Shown here piece after piece: positions 38,936 through 46,589 of a DNA stretch of 64,000 nt. The DNA lies in assembly GCA_963700925.1 (NCBI GenBank), contig OY969553.1, positions 3,286,001-3,350,000 on the forward strand, read 5' to 3'. Positions within the stretch are counted from its first letter, which is position 1. Each line of letters opens with the position of its first letter. Source of the stretch: CAWJMD01 sp963700925 (GTDB lineage Bacteria > Actinomycetota > Actinomycetes > Actinomycetales > CAWJMD01). A program made the position numbers and the translations under genes. The notes under the pieces were generated by a model. The model was not told the DNA's origin. It saw nothing but the letters and a program-made list of their open reading frames with translations, and made no database searches.

Positions 38936-39184
38936 TCAGCCGGCGCGGCGAGCCCGAGCGGTTCGACGTTTCAGGGCGCGGCGCTCGTCCTCCGAGAGCC
39001 CACCCCACACGCCGGCATCCTGGCCGTTCTCCAGGGCCCACTTCAGGCAGGTGTCGGTCACGTCGCAGCGACGGCAGACAGCCTTGGCCTCGTCGATCTG
39101 CAGCAGGGCGGGCCCGGTGTTCCCGATCGGGAAGAACAGCTCCGGGTCCTCGTCCAGACACGCAGCGCGGTGGCGCCAGTCCAT
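38936..39184 (-). CDS. whiB1: WhiB-family iron-sulfur transcription factor, WhiB1 type
   Basis: 82 residues from ATG 39184 (MDWRHRAACLDEDPELFFP); GTG 39196 would add four residues but sits against the ribosome site. Four cluster Cys are present: one in AACLDEDP and three in VCRRCDVTDTC. The GVWGGLSEDERRALKRR turn and basic tail are the WhiB1 signature. WhiB proteins hold a [4Fe-4S] cluster; WhiB1 is essential in mycobacteria, is sensitive to nitric oxide, and binds the principal sigma factor. A CRP-like palindrome lies directly upstream. It is a single-gene unit with its own terminator. Confidence 0.96.
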   Translation of the reverse strand: MDWRHRAACLDEDPELFFPIGNTGPALLQIDEAKAVCRRCDVTDTCLKWALENGQDAGVWGGLSEDERRALKRRTARARRAG

Positions 39185-39207
39185 CGGTCTACTCACTCCT
39201 CATCGCT

Positions 39208-39223
39208 TGTGAACAGGTTCACT
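39208..39223 (-). promoter_or_regulatory. CRP/FNR-type palindrome upstream of whiB1
   Basis: The plus strand reads TGTGA-ACAGGT-TCACT, matching the CRP consensus TGTGA-N6-TCACA at 9 of 10 fixed positions. The core GTGAACAGGTTCAC is a perfect 6-2-6 palindrome. It ends 24 bases before the whiB1 ATG, just upstream of the ribosome site. In M. tuberculosis whiB1 is a known target of the cAMP receptor protein, so the site is plausible, though so close to the start it may act as a repressor site. Confidence 0.5.
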
Positions 39224-39356
39224 AGCAGTCTCAATGCGAAGGGGCGCCGGTCGAGCACGCCCCTCATCCGGATCAAGGCTTTCACGCAGTCACCCGTATC
39301 CACAAGGCCTCGGCCCCGGGTTTCCAGGTCACATCCTGAGTCCTTGGTCACTCCTA

Positions 39357-39374
39357 CCCCACGAGAACGTGGGG
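39357..39374 (+). other. Small hairpin before the 39407 membrane-protein gene
   Basis: CCCCACG-AGAA-CGTGGGG is a perfect 7-bp stem with a 4-base loop, 32 bases upstream of the start codon. It could be a leader structure or a weak terminator; nothing more supports a function. Confidence 0.3.
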
Positions 39375-39406
39375 GTCACGCACGGTGTTCCCGTACCGTG
39401 CTCGGC

Positions 39407-39847
39407 GTGGAGCCCGCACCCCACCCGCCGCAGCCGGCCTCGCGGCCGACCGGAGTACCGCGATCGGTGCTGGCCGTGCTCACGGCGCTCGCGATCGAGT
39501 GCGCGGCGCTGCTGTTCCTGGTGGCCCGCCTCTACGTCTACGGACCCTTGACCGGGCAGTCGTTCGACGCGCGCCAGGACATTGCCACGGCGGTGTTCTG
39601 CCTGCTGGTCGTCGGGGTCCTGGCCACCTGCGGGCGGGCGTTGTGGCGCGGGCAGCGATGGGCCCGCGCTCCGGTGGTGACCCTGCAGCTGCTGATCCTG
39701 CTCGCGCTGGCCCTTCCCGCGCTGCAGGCCGGGGGCTGGTGGCTGGGCACGCCGCTGGTGGCCGTCAGCGTGGTGGGCGGCGTCGGCCTGTTCGTGCCGT
39801 CTGCCGTGGAACACACCGACGGACGGGCCAACCCGCCGATCGCCTGA
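39407..39847 (+). CDS. Small integral membrane protein, four predicted helices
   Basis: 146 residues; GTG 39407, with GTG 39398 as an equally possible start. After a Pro-rich N-terminus there are four hydrophobic segments: about 22-45 (AVLTALAIECAALLFLVARL), 62-83 (IATAVFCLLVVGVLATCG), 92-114 (VVTLQLLILLALALPALQAG) and 117-135 (PLVAVSVVGGVGLFVPSAV). I cannot name a family. It is convergent with the sigma factor gene, with a 22-base gap. Confidence 0.7.
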   Translation: MEPAPHPPQPASRPTGVPRSVLAVLTALAIECAALLFLVARLYVYGPLTGQSFDARQDIATAVFCLLVVGVLATCGRALWRGQRWARAPVVTLQLLILLALALPALQAGGWWLGTPLVAVSVVGGVGLFVPSAVEHTDGRANPPIA

Positions 39848-39869
39848 CCCGGTGGGATCCTCTGACGCC

Positions 39870-40610
39870 TCAGTTCGCGTCGGTCAGCTCGGTGCGCAGC
39901 GTTTTCAGCGTGCGGGCCAGCAGGCGCGAGACGTGCATCTGGGAGATGCCGACCTCGTCGGCGATCTGCTGCTGAGACCAGCCGCGCACGTACCTCAGGG
40001 CCAGGATGCGGCGTTCGCGCGGCGGCAGCGCCAGCAGCAGCGGACGCAGAGCCTCCCGGTTCTCGACACCGCTCAGCCCCTCGTCGTCGACGGACATCCA
40101 CTGCGGGTCGCTGTGCACCACGGGCTCGAGGGGGACGGTCGAGTAGGCGCCGGCCGACTCGAGCCCTTCGAGCACGGTGTCGGCGTCCACCCCCGTCCGA
40201 GCGGCCAGCTCGTCCACGGTGGGGGCGCGTCCGAGCTCCTGTGTCAGCGTCGACCGCGCGGATGCGAGGGTGCGGGTGAGCTCCTGCAGCCGTCTCGGCA
40301 CCCGCACTGCCCATCCCCGGTCGCGGAAGTGCCGCCGGATCTCACCCAGGATCGTCGGCACCGCGTAGGCAGCCAGGGAGTCGCCACGTTCGGGGTCGAA
40401 CCTGTCGACCGCGTTGATCAGCCCGATCGTGCCGACCTGCACGAGGTCGTCGTGCGCCTCCCCACGACCGGAGTAGCGCCTGGCCAGGTGCTCCACGAGC
40501 CCGAGGTGCGCCGACACGAGGCGCTCGCGGGCGGCGTCGTGCTCGGGGTGCTGGCGTGGCAGCCGGGCCAGCAGCTCCAGGTCCCTGTCGACGGGGTCGA
40601 GCGAGGTCAC
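39870..40610 (-). CDS. SigB/SigF-type RNA polymerase sigma factor
   Basis: 246 residues from GTG 40610, overlapping the anti-sigma stop (GTGA). Sigma-70 regions are clear: region 2 (VSAHLGLVEHLARRYSGRGE, DDLVQVGTIGLINAVDRFDP), region 3 (VRVPRRLQELTRTLASA, LGRAPTVDELAARTG) and region 4 (LPPRERRILALRYVRGWSQQ, ADEVGISQMHVSRLLARTL). This is the stress/sporulation SigB/F/G group, held inactive by an RsbW-type kinase until partner switching. It is the third gene of the operon that begins with the EssC-like ATPase. Confidence 0.92.
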   Translation of the reverse strand: MTSLDPVDRDLELLARLPRQHPEHDAARERLVSAHLGLVEHLARRYSGRGEAHDDLVQVGTIGLINAVDRFDPERGDSLAAYAVPTILGEIRRHFRDRGWAVRVPRRLQELTRTLASARSTLTQELGRAPTVDELAARTGVDADTVLEGLESAGAYSTVPLEPVVHSDPQWMSVDDEGLSGVENREALRPLLLALPPRERRILALRYVRGWSQQQIADEVGISQMHVSRLLARTLKTLRTELTDAN

Positions 40611-41035
40611 GGCCGTGGCCTCCGGCGACGGTGTGTGAGGCGCACCGACGAGGGCGCACCGTCGGTGCCGGTGTGCGCGACGACCTCGCCGGCCAGTGTC
40701 TCGAGGACGGCCCACGCGATGCTGGCGCGCTCGGGCAGCTCGGTCGATGGCCCGGTGACCGTGATGTCGAGCTCGTCGTCAGCGAGTCGGAACTCCGCAC
40801 GAAGCCGGTCACCGTGGTCGGCCCCCAGGATCAGCAGCGTGCAGGCCTCGTCGACGGCGATGCGCAGGTCCTCGATCTCGTCGAGGTCCAGGTCGAGGCG
40901 GGCCGCGAGACCTGCACTCGCAGTGCGCAACACGGCCAGGTACGCCGCGTCGGCCGGCACCACCAGCACCACCGGCGCATCGCCGGTCCGGTCCGGTGTC
41001 GGACCCGACGGGGCGGGTTGACCGGGCTGCGTCAT
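40607..41035 (-). CDS. Anti-sigma factor, RsbW/SpoIIAB-type kinase fold
   Basis: 142 residues; ATG 41035 overlaps the upstream stop as ATGA. It is a HATPase-like domain: LRIAVDEACTLLILGADHGD is the N-box region (E-A-C rather than the usual E-A-x-N). The ATP-lid glycines are weak: the expected D-x-G-x-G box is reduced to DITVTGPSTELP, and the C-terminal VRLTHRRR is retained. It should bind the adjacent sigma factor. The degenerate ATP site raises the question of whether it still phosphorylates an anti-anti-sigma factor; none is encoded nearby. Confidence 0.86.
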   Translation of the reverse strand: MTQPGQPAPSGPTPDRTGDAPVVLVVPADAAYLAVLRTASAGLAARLDLDLDEIEDLRIAVDEACTLLILGADHGDRLRAEFRLADDELDITVTGPSTELPERASIAWAVLETLAGEVVAHTGTDGAPSSVRLTHRRRRPRP

Positions 41036-44000
41036 GGTCTGTGCGTCCTCCCGTCTGCGGTGCGGGCCAGCGCCTCGCCGTCGAGGTTTCGCTGAGGTCC
41101 AGCGTACGCAGCGGGAGGGCGCGGCAGGGCCACTTGGAGCAGGGTGCTCGCCCCGCGGTGCACCAGCACGCCCCGCCCCGGGTGCCGTACCTCCCGGCGG
41201 GGCAGGCGCACGCCGAGGACGTCGCCGTCGGTCGGGCCGGCGGGACCCAGGACGACACCCGACCCCGGGCGCCGCAGCTGCACGCACAGGCCCTGGAACC
41301 GCGACAGCACCTCGTTCGTCGACCCGGCCCCGACGACCATCGGCGCCGTCCCAGACACTGACCCAGGCGCCGACCCGGCCGCCTCCGCCACGAGGCGTGT
41401 CAGCACCGCCTCCACCGGCCTGCCATCGAGGCTCTCGACGTCGTCGACGAGCACCAGCGCCGGACGGCCGACAGCCCGCCAACGGGCCAGGGCATCCTCG
41501 AGCCGGTCGGCGCCGTCGGCGTCGACGACCGTGACGGTGTGCCGCCCGTCCAGGACCGACAGCGGTGAAGGGCGTGGCGTCACGGCCACGACCGCCCGCC
41601 CGGCGTGCAGGGCCGCCTCCGCCAGCACGAGGAGGACGGTCGACCGCCCGGACCCTGGGTGCCCTGCGACCAGATGGACCCGACCGTGGGTGTCGGGGTC
41701 GAGGCCGACCGGCACGACCGACTCACCGCCCACACCGAGGACGAGAGGGCCGTCCGGTCCTGCCGAACTTCGGGACACCGCGCCGAGCAGCGGGGGGAGG
41801 TCGACGGTTGCGGGCATCGGGGGGACCGCGAACGGCCCGTCGTGGCTGACGGGACGCGCGCCCGCCAGCGACTCGAGCGCTGACTGCTGGGCGGCGCCGG
41901 ACGGATCGGCGTCGAGGAGGGCCACCTGCACCTGCCGGGGCTGGTCGGCGTGGCGGCCCCCGACGACCACGGCGCGGCCGGGGGGCCAGGTGCTCGGTAC
42001 GGCACGGGACGGCACGCCTGCCATCACGGCGTCGCCGGCATCGCTCATCCGCAGCACCAGGCGATGCCCGACGAGCGCGCCGAGCTGGCCCGTCACCACG
42101 CCGCGTCCACCCGTGACGACGCAGAGCACCCCGACGGCCGCGCCCTGCCGAAGCAGCTGGTGCAGCGCGTCGACACAGCGCAGTCCCTCGGTGTCGTCCC
42201 ACTGCTGCAGGAGGCTCTCCCAGCTGTCGACCGCCAGCACGATCCATGGCAGCGGGTCATCGGTACTGCCCGTTTCGGTTGCACCAGAAGCCGACACGGA
42301 AGCGCGTTCACGCTGTTCCGCCAGATCGGCGACTGACATGCGAGAGAAGATCTCCTGGCGATGCGTGACCTCGGCGAGCAGGCGGCGCAGCAGGCGCCCC
42401 GCTCGCTCGGCGTCGTCGCGCGGAACGACGGCGCCCACGTGGGGCAGGGCGGCGAGCGGTGCGAGGGTGCCGCCCCCGTCGAGCACGTAGGCCCACGCGT
42501 CGGCCGGCGCGCACTGCCGCGCGAGGGAGGCAAGCAGGGCGCGCAGCGTGGTGGTGCGCCCGCTGCGGGAGGTGCCCACCACGGCCAGGTGGCCGTCGGC
42601 GTGCAGGTGCCACGCGGCCGGCACCTGACGCTGGCGGGCGGGGTCGTCGAGCAGCCCGTACTCCAGCACCAGGCCGGGGCGGCGGATCTGCGTGTCATCG
42701 TCGCCCGCCCCGTCGGGGACGTCCTCGATGGTGAGCACGCCGGGCAGCGGCGCGAGCCACGGGCTGGCGACCGGTGGGATGCGCAGCTCGGCGCTGGCAG
42801 CGGAGACCGCGTCGACGATGCGATGCAGGTCGGTCGGGCCCTTGCCGACCGCCGAGTGGCTCGTCGGAGGCGGGGGGTCACCGAGGGTCGCCCACGCGAG
42901 GCGACGGACTGACGGCGGGATCCGTTCCGCGCCAACGGTTTCGGCACCGGCGGCGAGATCGCTGGCGCCTCCGACCCGCGCCGCCTGGAACAGCACGGGC
43001 TGACCGGAGCCGACCCGCCCGACCGCTCTCCCGGGCGTTCGGTCGCTGATCGAGGCGGCATCGGCCGTGTCGACGACATCGGTCGAGTCGCTCGCGTCCT
43101 GCACGCGCAGTGCGACACGCAGGTTGACGTTGGCCTTGATGTCGGCGCTGACCACACCTCCCGGACGCTGGGTGGCCAGAACCAGGTGCACGCCCAGCGA
43201 GCGGCCGACGGCGGCCAGGCGCACCAGCCCGGAGATGAAGTCGGGCAGCTCCTCGGCGAGCACGCGGAACTCGTCGACGACCAGGACGAGGCGCGGGAGG
43301 GAGGGTGGCCGTGCGCCCTCCACGGCCAGGTCGCGGCGGCGCTGGTAGTCCTGCAGGTCGGTGGCGCCGTGCTGGGCGAGAAGGCGCTCGCGGCGGGCGA
43401 TCTCGGCTCCCAGCGACTCGAGCGCACGGGCGGTCAGGCCGGCGTCGAGGTCGGTCACCAGACCGACGGTGTGGGGTAGCCGAGCACACTCCGCGAACGC
43501 GGCGCCTCCCTTGTAGTCGACCAGGACGAAGACCAGCTCGTCGGGCCGGTTCGCGACGGCCAGACCGGCGATCAGTGTCTGCAGCAGCTCGCTCTTGCCC
43601 GACCCCGTGGTGCCCGCCACCAGAGCGTGGGGGCCGTCGCGCAGCAGGTCGACGCCGAACGTCCCGCCCGCCGTGGCGCCGAGCAGCACCGACGTGGAGC
43701 GCGGGACAGCGCGCCAGCGCGCTGCGAGGCCTGACGCGTCGGTGGCGTCGACATCGAGCTCGTCGAGCAGGCGCACGGTGTCGGGCAGGCCGCTGCCGGT
43801 GCTGGGCGTCGCATCGCGCAAGGGGGCCAGTCCGCGTGCGAGCCTCTGCGCCCAGCGGTCGGGCACGAGGTCGGCGACCACGTCGTGGACCGGCTCGGCG
43901 TCCGCGACCGACACGCGGAGCCGCGTCCAGACCTCTCCGGCGACCACGACGGTCCCTCGGCACTCCACCGGCAGCCGTCCGGGGTTGTCGTCCACGCACA

Positions 44001-45606
44001 GGAGGTGGATGCCGACCGATGGGCCCAGGCCGAGCAGCCGGGCCACCCCAGGAACGGCACGGAGCCGCTGGGCGCCGTCGAGCAGCACGACCACGCGCCG
44101 GCCGGCGACGTTGCCGCCCCCGCGGCGCTCGCCGAGGCGGGCGTCGAGCAGCGCCTCCAGCTCGGCGACTCGACAGCGCACCTGGTCGTCACCCAGCCCG
44201 ACGAGGCCCTCCGCTCCCTGCCCGAGCCCCGGCCCTGGCGCCAGGTGAGGCAGCCAGGCTGTCCAGCTCCAGTCGCTGCCTGAGTCGAGGGCCAGCACGA
44301 CGAGAGAGAGGTGCCGTGGCGAGTGCAGCGTGGCCAGCTGTCCGACCAGTGACCGAACGAGCGCGGCGACTCGCGGACGTGCACCGGCCAGGCCGACCAC
44401 GCCGAGCTCGGCCAGGGGGACTGTGACGGGTACGTCGTGCACGAAAGGGTGCTCGGGGACGGCGCCACGCGGGGCAGCGGGATCGTGCACCGTGACCAGC
44501 GACGGCAGAGTCGCGGACCCAACCCGCAGCGACAGGAAATCGGTGTCAAGGGGATCTCGCTCCCAGATGCGTTGCAGCACAGCGGTACTGATCTGGAGGA
44601 TCTCGGCAGCATCGGGTGACGACGCGCGCCGCCGAAGCTGCTCGACGCGCACGGCGTCGTCGGCCGCGGCGCGCACCGCCTCCTGCTCGGCCTCGTGGTC
44701 GGCCACCGCTGCCTGGTGGTCCTTGCGTCCGGTGATGCGGTCGCTGACCAGGTTGCCGACGATCATCAGCGGCGAGAACACCCCGATCAGCAGGGCGTAC
44801 GGGGAGCGCAGCACGAGCGCCAGGGGCACCGCGAGCAACAGGGGCACGAGCATGGCCACCAGCGGAAAGCGGGCGGCTCTGCGCGGCGCCGGTGGGGTCG
44901 GCAGGTGCAGCGAGACCGGCTGCGCCACAGGGCCGATGCGCGGCGAACGGTTGACCTGCACGGTGCCATCGCCCGAGTGAGCAGCGGCCGGCTCCTCCCC
45001 GGGCACCCGAACCGCCAGGGTCGTCGATCCGACGACTACCCTCGTCGAGGCCGTCACGGTCATCGCCGTTTCGCCCAGCTGCTCGCCGTCGACCCATGTT
45101 CCGTTCGTCGACCCCAGGTCGCGCAGGGTGACTCCGGACGGGGTGACCGTGAGTTCGGCGTGCAACCGGGACATGTCGGGGTCGTCGATCACCAGCTCGG
45201 CCTCTCCGTGACCAACAGATGCCCGGCCGATCCGGTGCTCGCCAGGCGTCAGCCGGTGGACCTGGCCGGCGTCCGGCCCGCCGACGGTGTGCAGCTCGAG
45301 GAACCCTCCGACGGTGCCGCGGACCCGTCCTGCGGGCCCGCCTGCCCGGCCGACGCTGACCACGGCGCCGTCGAGCAGAGGCTCGACACCGAGCTCGGCG
45401 TCGTCGGGCAGCTCCGCGCCGTCGACGAAGAGGGGCTCGGCGAACAACGTCGCGATGGACGGAGGCAGGCCGCCGCCCGCGTGCCCCACCGCCCGCAGCG
45501 CGTCCGTGCGGATCTCCGCAACGGTCGTGCCAGTGGCCGCATCGACGACCAGGTCTGCCGTAGCTCCGGCCCGGGCCGGGTCCACGACGCTCAGCCTCAG
45601 GCGCAC
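41032..45606 (-). CDS. FHA-domain, membrane, triple FtsK/SpoIIIE ATPase (EssC/EccC-like)
   Basis: 1524 residues; GTG 45606 after GGGGGGA. Order: a possible beta-grasp domain (1-90); an FHA domain (about 115-200, with HRIGRAS 124-130, SRLHAE 146-151 and STNGT 166-170); two transmembrane helices (about 246-265 and 269-287); then three FtsK/SpoIIIE ATPase domains. D1 has an intact Walker A GTTGSGKS (664-671) and Walker B LVLVVDEF (773-780). D2 (GTSRSGRT, 1010-1017) and D3 (GHPGSGRS, 1314-1321) carry Arg in place of the Walker Lys, so only D1 is expected to hydrolyse ATP efficiently. The layout matches the motor of type VII secretion, but no other ESX gene is adjacent; instead it is coupled to an anti-sigma and sigma factor. 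Confidence 0.9.
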   Translation of the reverse strand: MRLRLSVVDPARAGATADLVVDAATGTTVAEIRTDALRAVGHAGGGLPPSIATLFAEPLFVDGAELPDDAELGVEPLLDGAVVSVGRAGGPAGRVRGTVGGFLELHTVGGPDAGQVHRLTPGEHRIGRASVGHGEAELVIDDPDMSRLHAELTVTPSGVTLRDLGSTNGTWVDGEQLGETAMTVTASTRVVVGSTTLAVRVPGEEPAAAHSGDGTVQVNRSPRIGPVAQPVSLHLPTPPAPRRAARFPLVAMLVPLLLAVPLALVLRSPYALLIGVFSPLMIVGNLVSDRITGRKDHQAAVADHEAEQEAVRAAADDAVRVEQLRRRASSPDAAEILQISTAVLQRIWERDPLDTDFLSLRVGSATLPSLVTVHDPAAPRGAVPEHPFVHDVPVTVPLAELGVVGLAGARPRVAALVRSLVGQLATLHSPRHLSLVVLALDSGSDWSWTAWLPHLAPGPGLGQGAEGLVGLGDDQVRCRVAELEALLDARLGERRGGGNVAGRRVVVLLDGAQRLRAVPGVARLLGLGPSVGIHLLCVDDNPGRLPVECRGTVVVAGEVWTRLRVSVADAEPVHDVVADLVPDRWAQRLARGLAPLRDATPSTGSGLPDTVRLLDELDVDATDASGLAARWRAVPRSTSVLLGATAGGTFGVDLLRDGPHALVAGTTGSGKSELLQTLIAGLAVANRPDELVFVLVDYKGGAAFAECARLPHTVGLVTDLDAGLTARALESLGAEIARRERLLAQHGATDLQDYQRRRDLAVEGARPPSLPRLVLVVDEFRVLAEELPDFISGLVRLAAVGRSLGVHLVLATQRPGGVVSADIKANVNLRVALRVQDASDSTDVVDTADAASISDRTPGRAVGRVGSGQPVLFQAARVGGASDLAAGAETVGAERIPPSVRRLAWATLGDPPPPTSHSAVGKGPTDLHRIVDAVSAASAELRIPPVASPWLAPLPGVLTIEDVPDGAGDDDTQIRRPGLVLEYGLLDDPARQRQVPAAWHLHADGHLAVVGTSRSGRTTTLRALLASLARQCAPADAWAYVLDGGGTLAPLAALPHVGAVVPRDDAERAGRLLRRLLAEVTHRQEIFSRMSVADLAEQRERASVSASGATETGSTDDPLPWIVLAVDSWESLLQQWDDTEGLRCVDALHQLLRQGAAVGVLCVVTGGRGVVTGQLGALVGHRLVLRMSDAGDAVMAGVPSRAVPSTWPPGRAVVVGGRHADQPRQVQVALLDADPSGAAQQSALESLAGARPVSHDGPFAVPPMPATVDLPPLLGAVSRSSAGPDGPLVLGVGGESVVPVGLDPDTHGRVHLVAGHPGSGRSTVLLVLAEAALHAGRAVVAVTPRPSPLSVLDGRHTVTVVDADGADRLEDALARWRAVGRPALVLVDDVESLDGRPVEAVLTRLVAEAAGSAPGSVSGTAPMVVGAGSTNEVLSRFQGLCVQLRRPGSGVVLGPAGPTDGDVLGVRLPRREVRHPGRGVLVHRGASTLLQVALPRPPAAYAGPQRNLDGEALARTADGRTHRP

Positions 45607-45903
45607 CCCCGTCCCCCCGCCATTCGTCGAGCGAGTTCCCGAGCGATTCCCCCAGCCATGCGCTCCATCGTGGCAGTCCACACCGGTGCCCCGCGCCGAC
45701 GTGGGCGCAGCCTGTGGACAGCCACATCGGTCACTGGGTGGTCGTCGCCGGGAACCCCGTGGCGTCCAGGACCGTTCCCTTGGACATCCGGTGGGCAGCG
45801 AACCCTGGCGTGGGTAGCATCGCCGGTGTCGACGGCCCCGCCGTCGGGAGCACTGGACCAGCAACGGGGGCACAAGGCCTCCTCGACGAAGTGGAGTGCA
45901 AAC
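45607..45903. other. 297-base divergent region, EssC-like operon / TerD copy 2
   Basis: No convincing gene. It must hold the promoters of both directions. A loose inverted repeat GGGAAC...GTTCCC (about 45752-45781, 18-base spacer) is visible, and a run of G residues forms the EssC-like ribosome site at the left edge. Confidence 0.45.
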
Positions 45904-46485
45904 GTGGGAGTGAGCCTCAGCAAGGGCGGGAACGTCTCGCTGACGAAGGAGGCTGGCGCCGCCGGTCTGACCGCCGTGACCGTGGGTCTGGGTTGGGACG
46001 TCCGGAGCACGACCGGTGTGGACTTCGACCTGGACGCGTCGGCGATCGCGTGCGACGCGAACGGCAAGGTCGCGTCCGACCAGCACTTCGTGTTCTTCAA
46101 CAACCTGAAGAGCCCCGACGGCTCGATCGAGCACACCGGCGACAACCTCACCGGTGAGGGCGAGGGCGACGACGAGCAGATCAACGTGAACGTGGCCTCC
46201 GTGCCGGCCGAGATCGACAAGGTCGTCTTCCCGGTCTCGATCTACGACGCGGACAGCCGGCAGCAGAACTTCGGCCAGGTGCGCAACGCGTTCATCCGCG
46301 TGGTCAACCAGGCCAACGGCTCCGAGCTGGCCCGCTACGACCTCACCGAGGACGCCTCGACCGAGACCGCGATGGTCTTTGGCGAGCTGTACCGGGCGGG
46401 CGCCGAGTGGAAGTTCCGCGCCGTCGGGCAGGGCTACGCCACCGGGCTGTCGGGCATTGCCCGCGACTTCGGGGTCAATGTCTGA
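45904..46485 (+). CDS. TerD-family Ca2+-binding stress protein (copy 2)
   Basis: 193 residues, GTG 45904. Complete family pattern: VSLSKGGNVSLTKEAG, FDLDASAIACDANGKV, HFVFFNNLKSPDGSIEHTGD, the acidic loop GEGEGDDEQINVNV, SIYDADSRQQNFGQVRNAF and EWKFRAVGQGYATGL. It presumably binds Ca2+ in the cytosol and acts with the neighbouring DUF475 membrane protein. It is very similar to copy 1 at 27356, suggesting duplication. Transcribed alone, with a strong terminator after it. Confidence 0.95.
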   Translation: MGVSLSKGGNVSLTKEAGAAGLTAVTVGLGWDVRSTTGVDFDLDASAIACDANGKVASDQHFVFFNNLKSPDGSIEHTGDNLTGEGEGDDEQINVNVASVPAEIDKVVFPVSIYDADSRQQNFGQVRNAFIRVVNQANGSELARYDLTEDASTETAMVFGELYRAGAEWKFRAVGQGYATGLSGIARDFGVNV

Positions 46486-46490
46486 CGCAT

Positions 46491-46518
46491 TCTGAGGAAC
46501 CCTGAGAACCCTGAGAAC
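46491..46518. repeat. 9-bp tandem repeat after TerD copy 2
   Basis: CCTGAGAAC occurs twice exactly (46501-46509 and 46510-46518), preceded by the variant TCTGAGGAAC. It lies between the stop codon and the terminator hairpin; probably slippage. Confidence 0.6.
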
Positions 46519-46524
46519 GCAGGA

Positions 46525-46555
46525 GGGCCCGGCCACCGTGACGATGGCCGGGCCC
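46525..46555. terminator. Bidirectional hairpin terminator
   Basis: GGGCCCGGCCA (46525-46535) pairs perfectly with TGGCCGGGCCC (46545-46555) over a 9-base loop and is followed by TTCTG. It sits between TerD copy 2 and the convergent DUF475 gene. Confidence 0.85.
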
Positions 46556-46589
46556 TTCTGCGTGCCTGCCTGCTTCGGGCTGCTCGGCC

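Noticed and set aside
45752..45781. Operator GGGAAC-N18-GTTCCC before TerD copy 2
   Set aside because: Only six bases per arm with a long spacer in GC-rich sequence; chance is likely.
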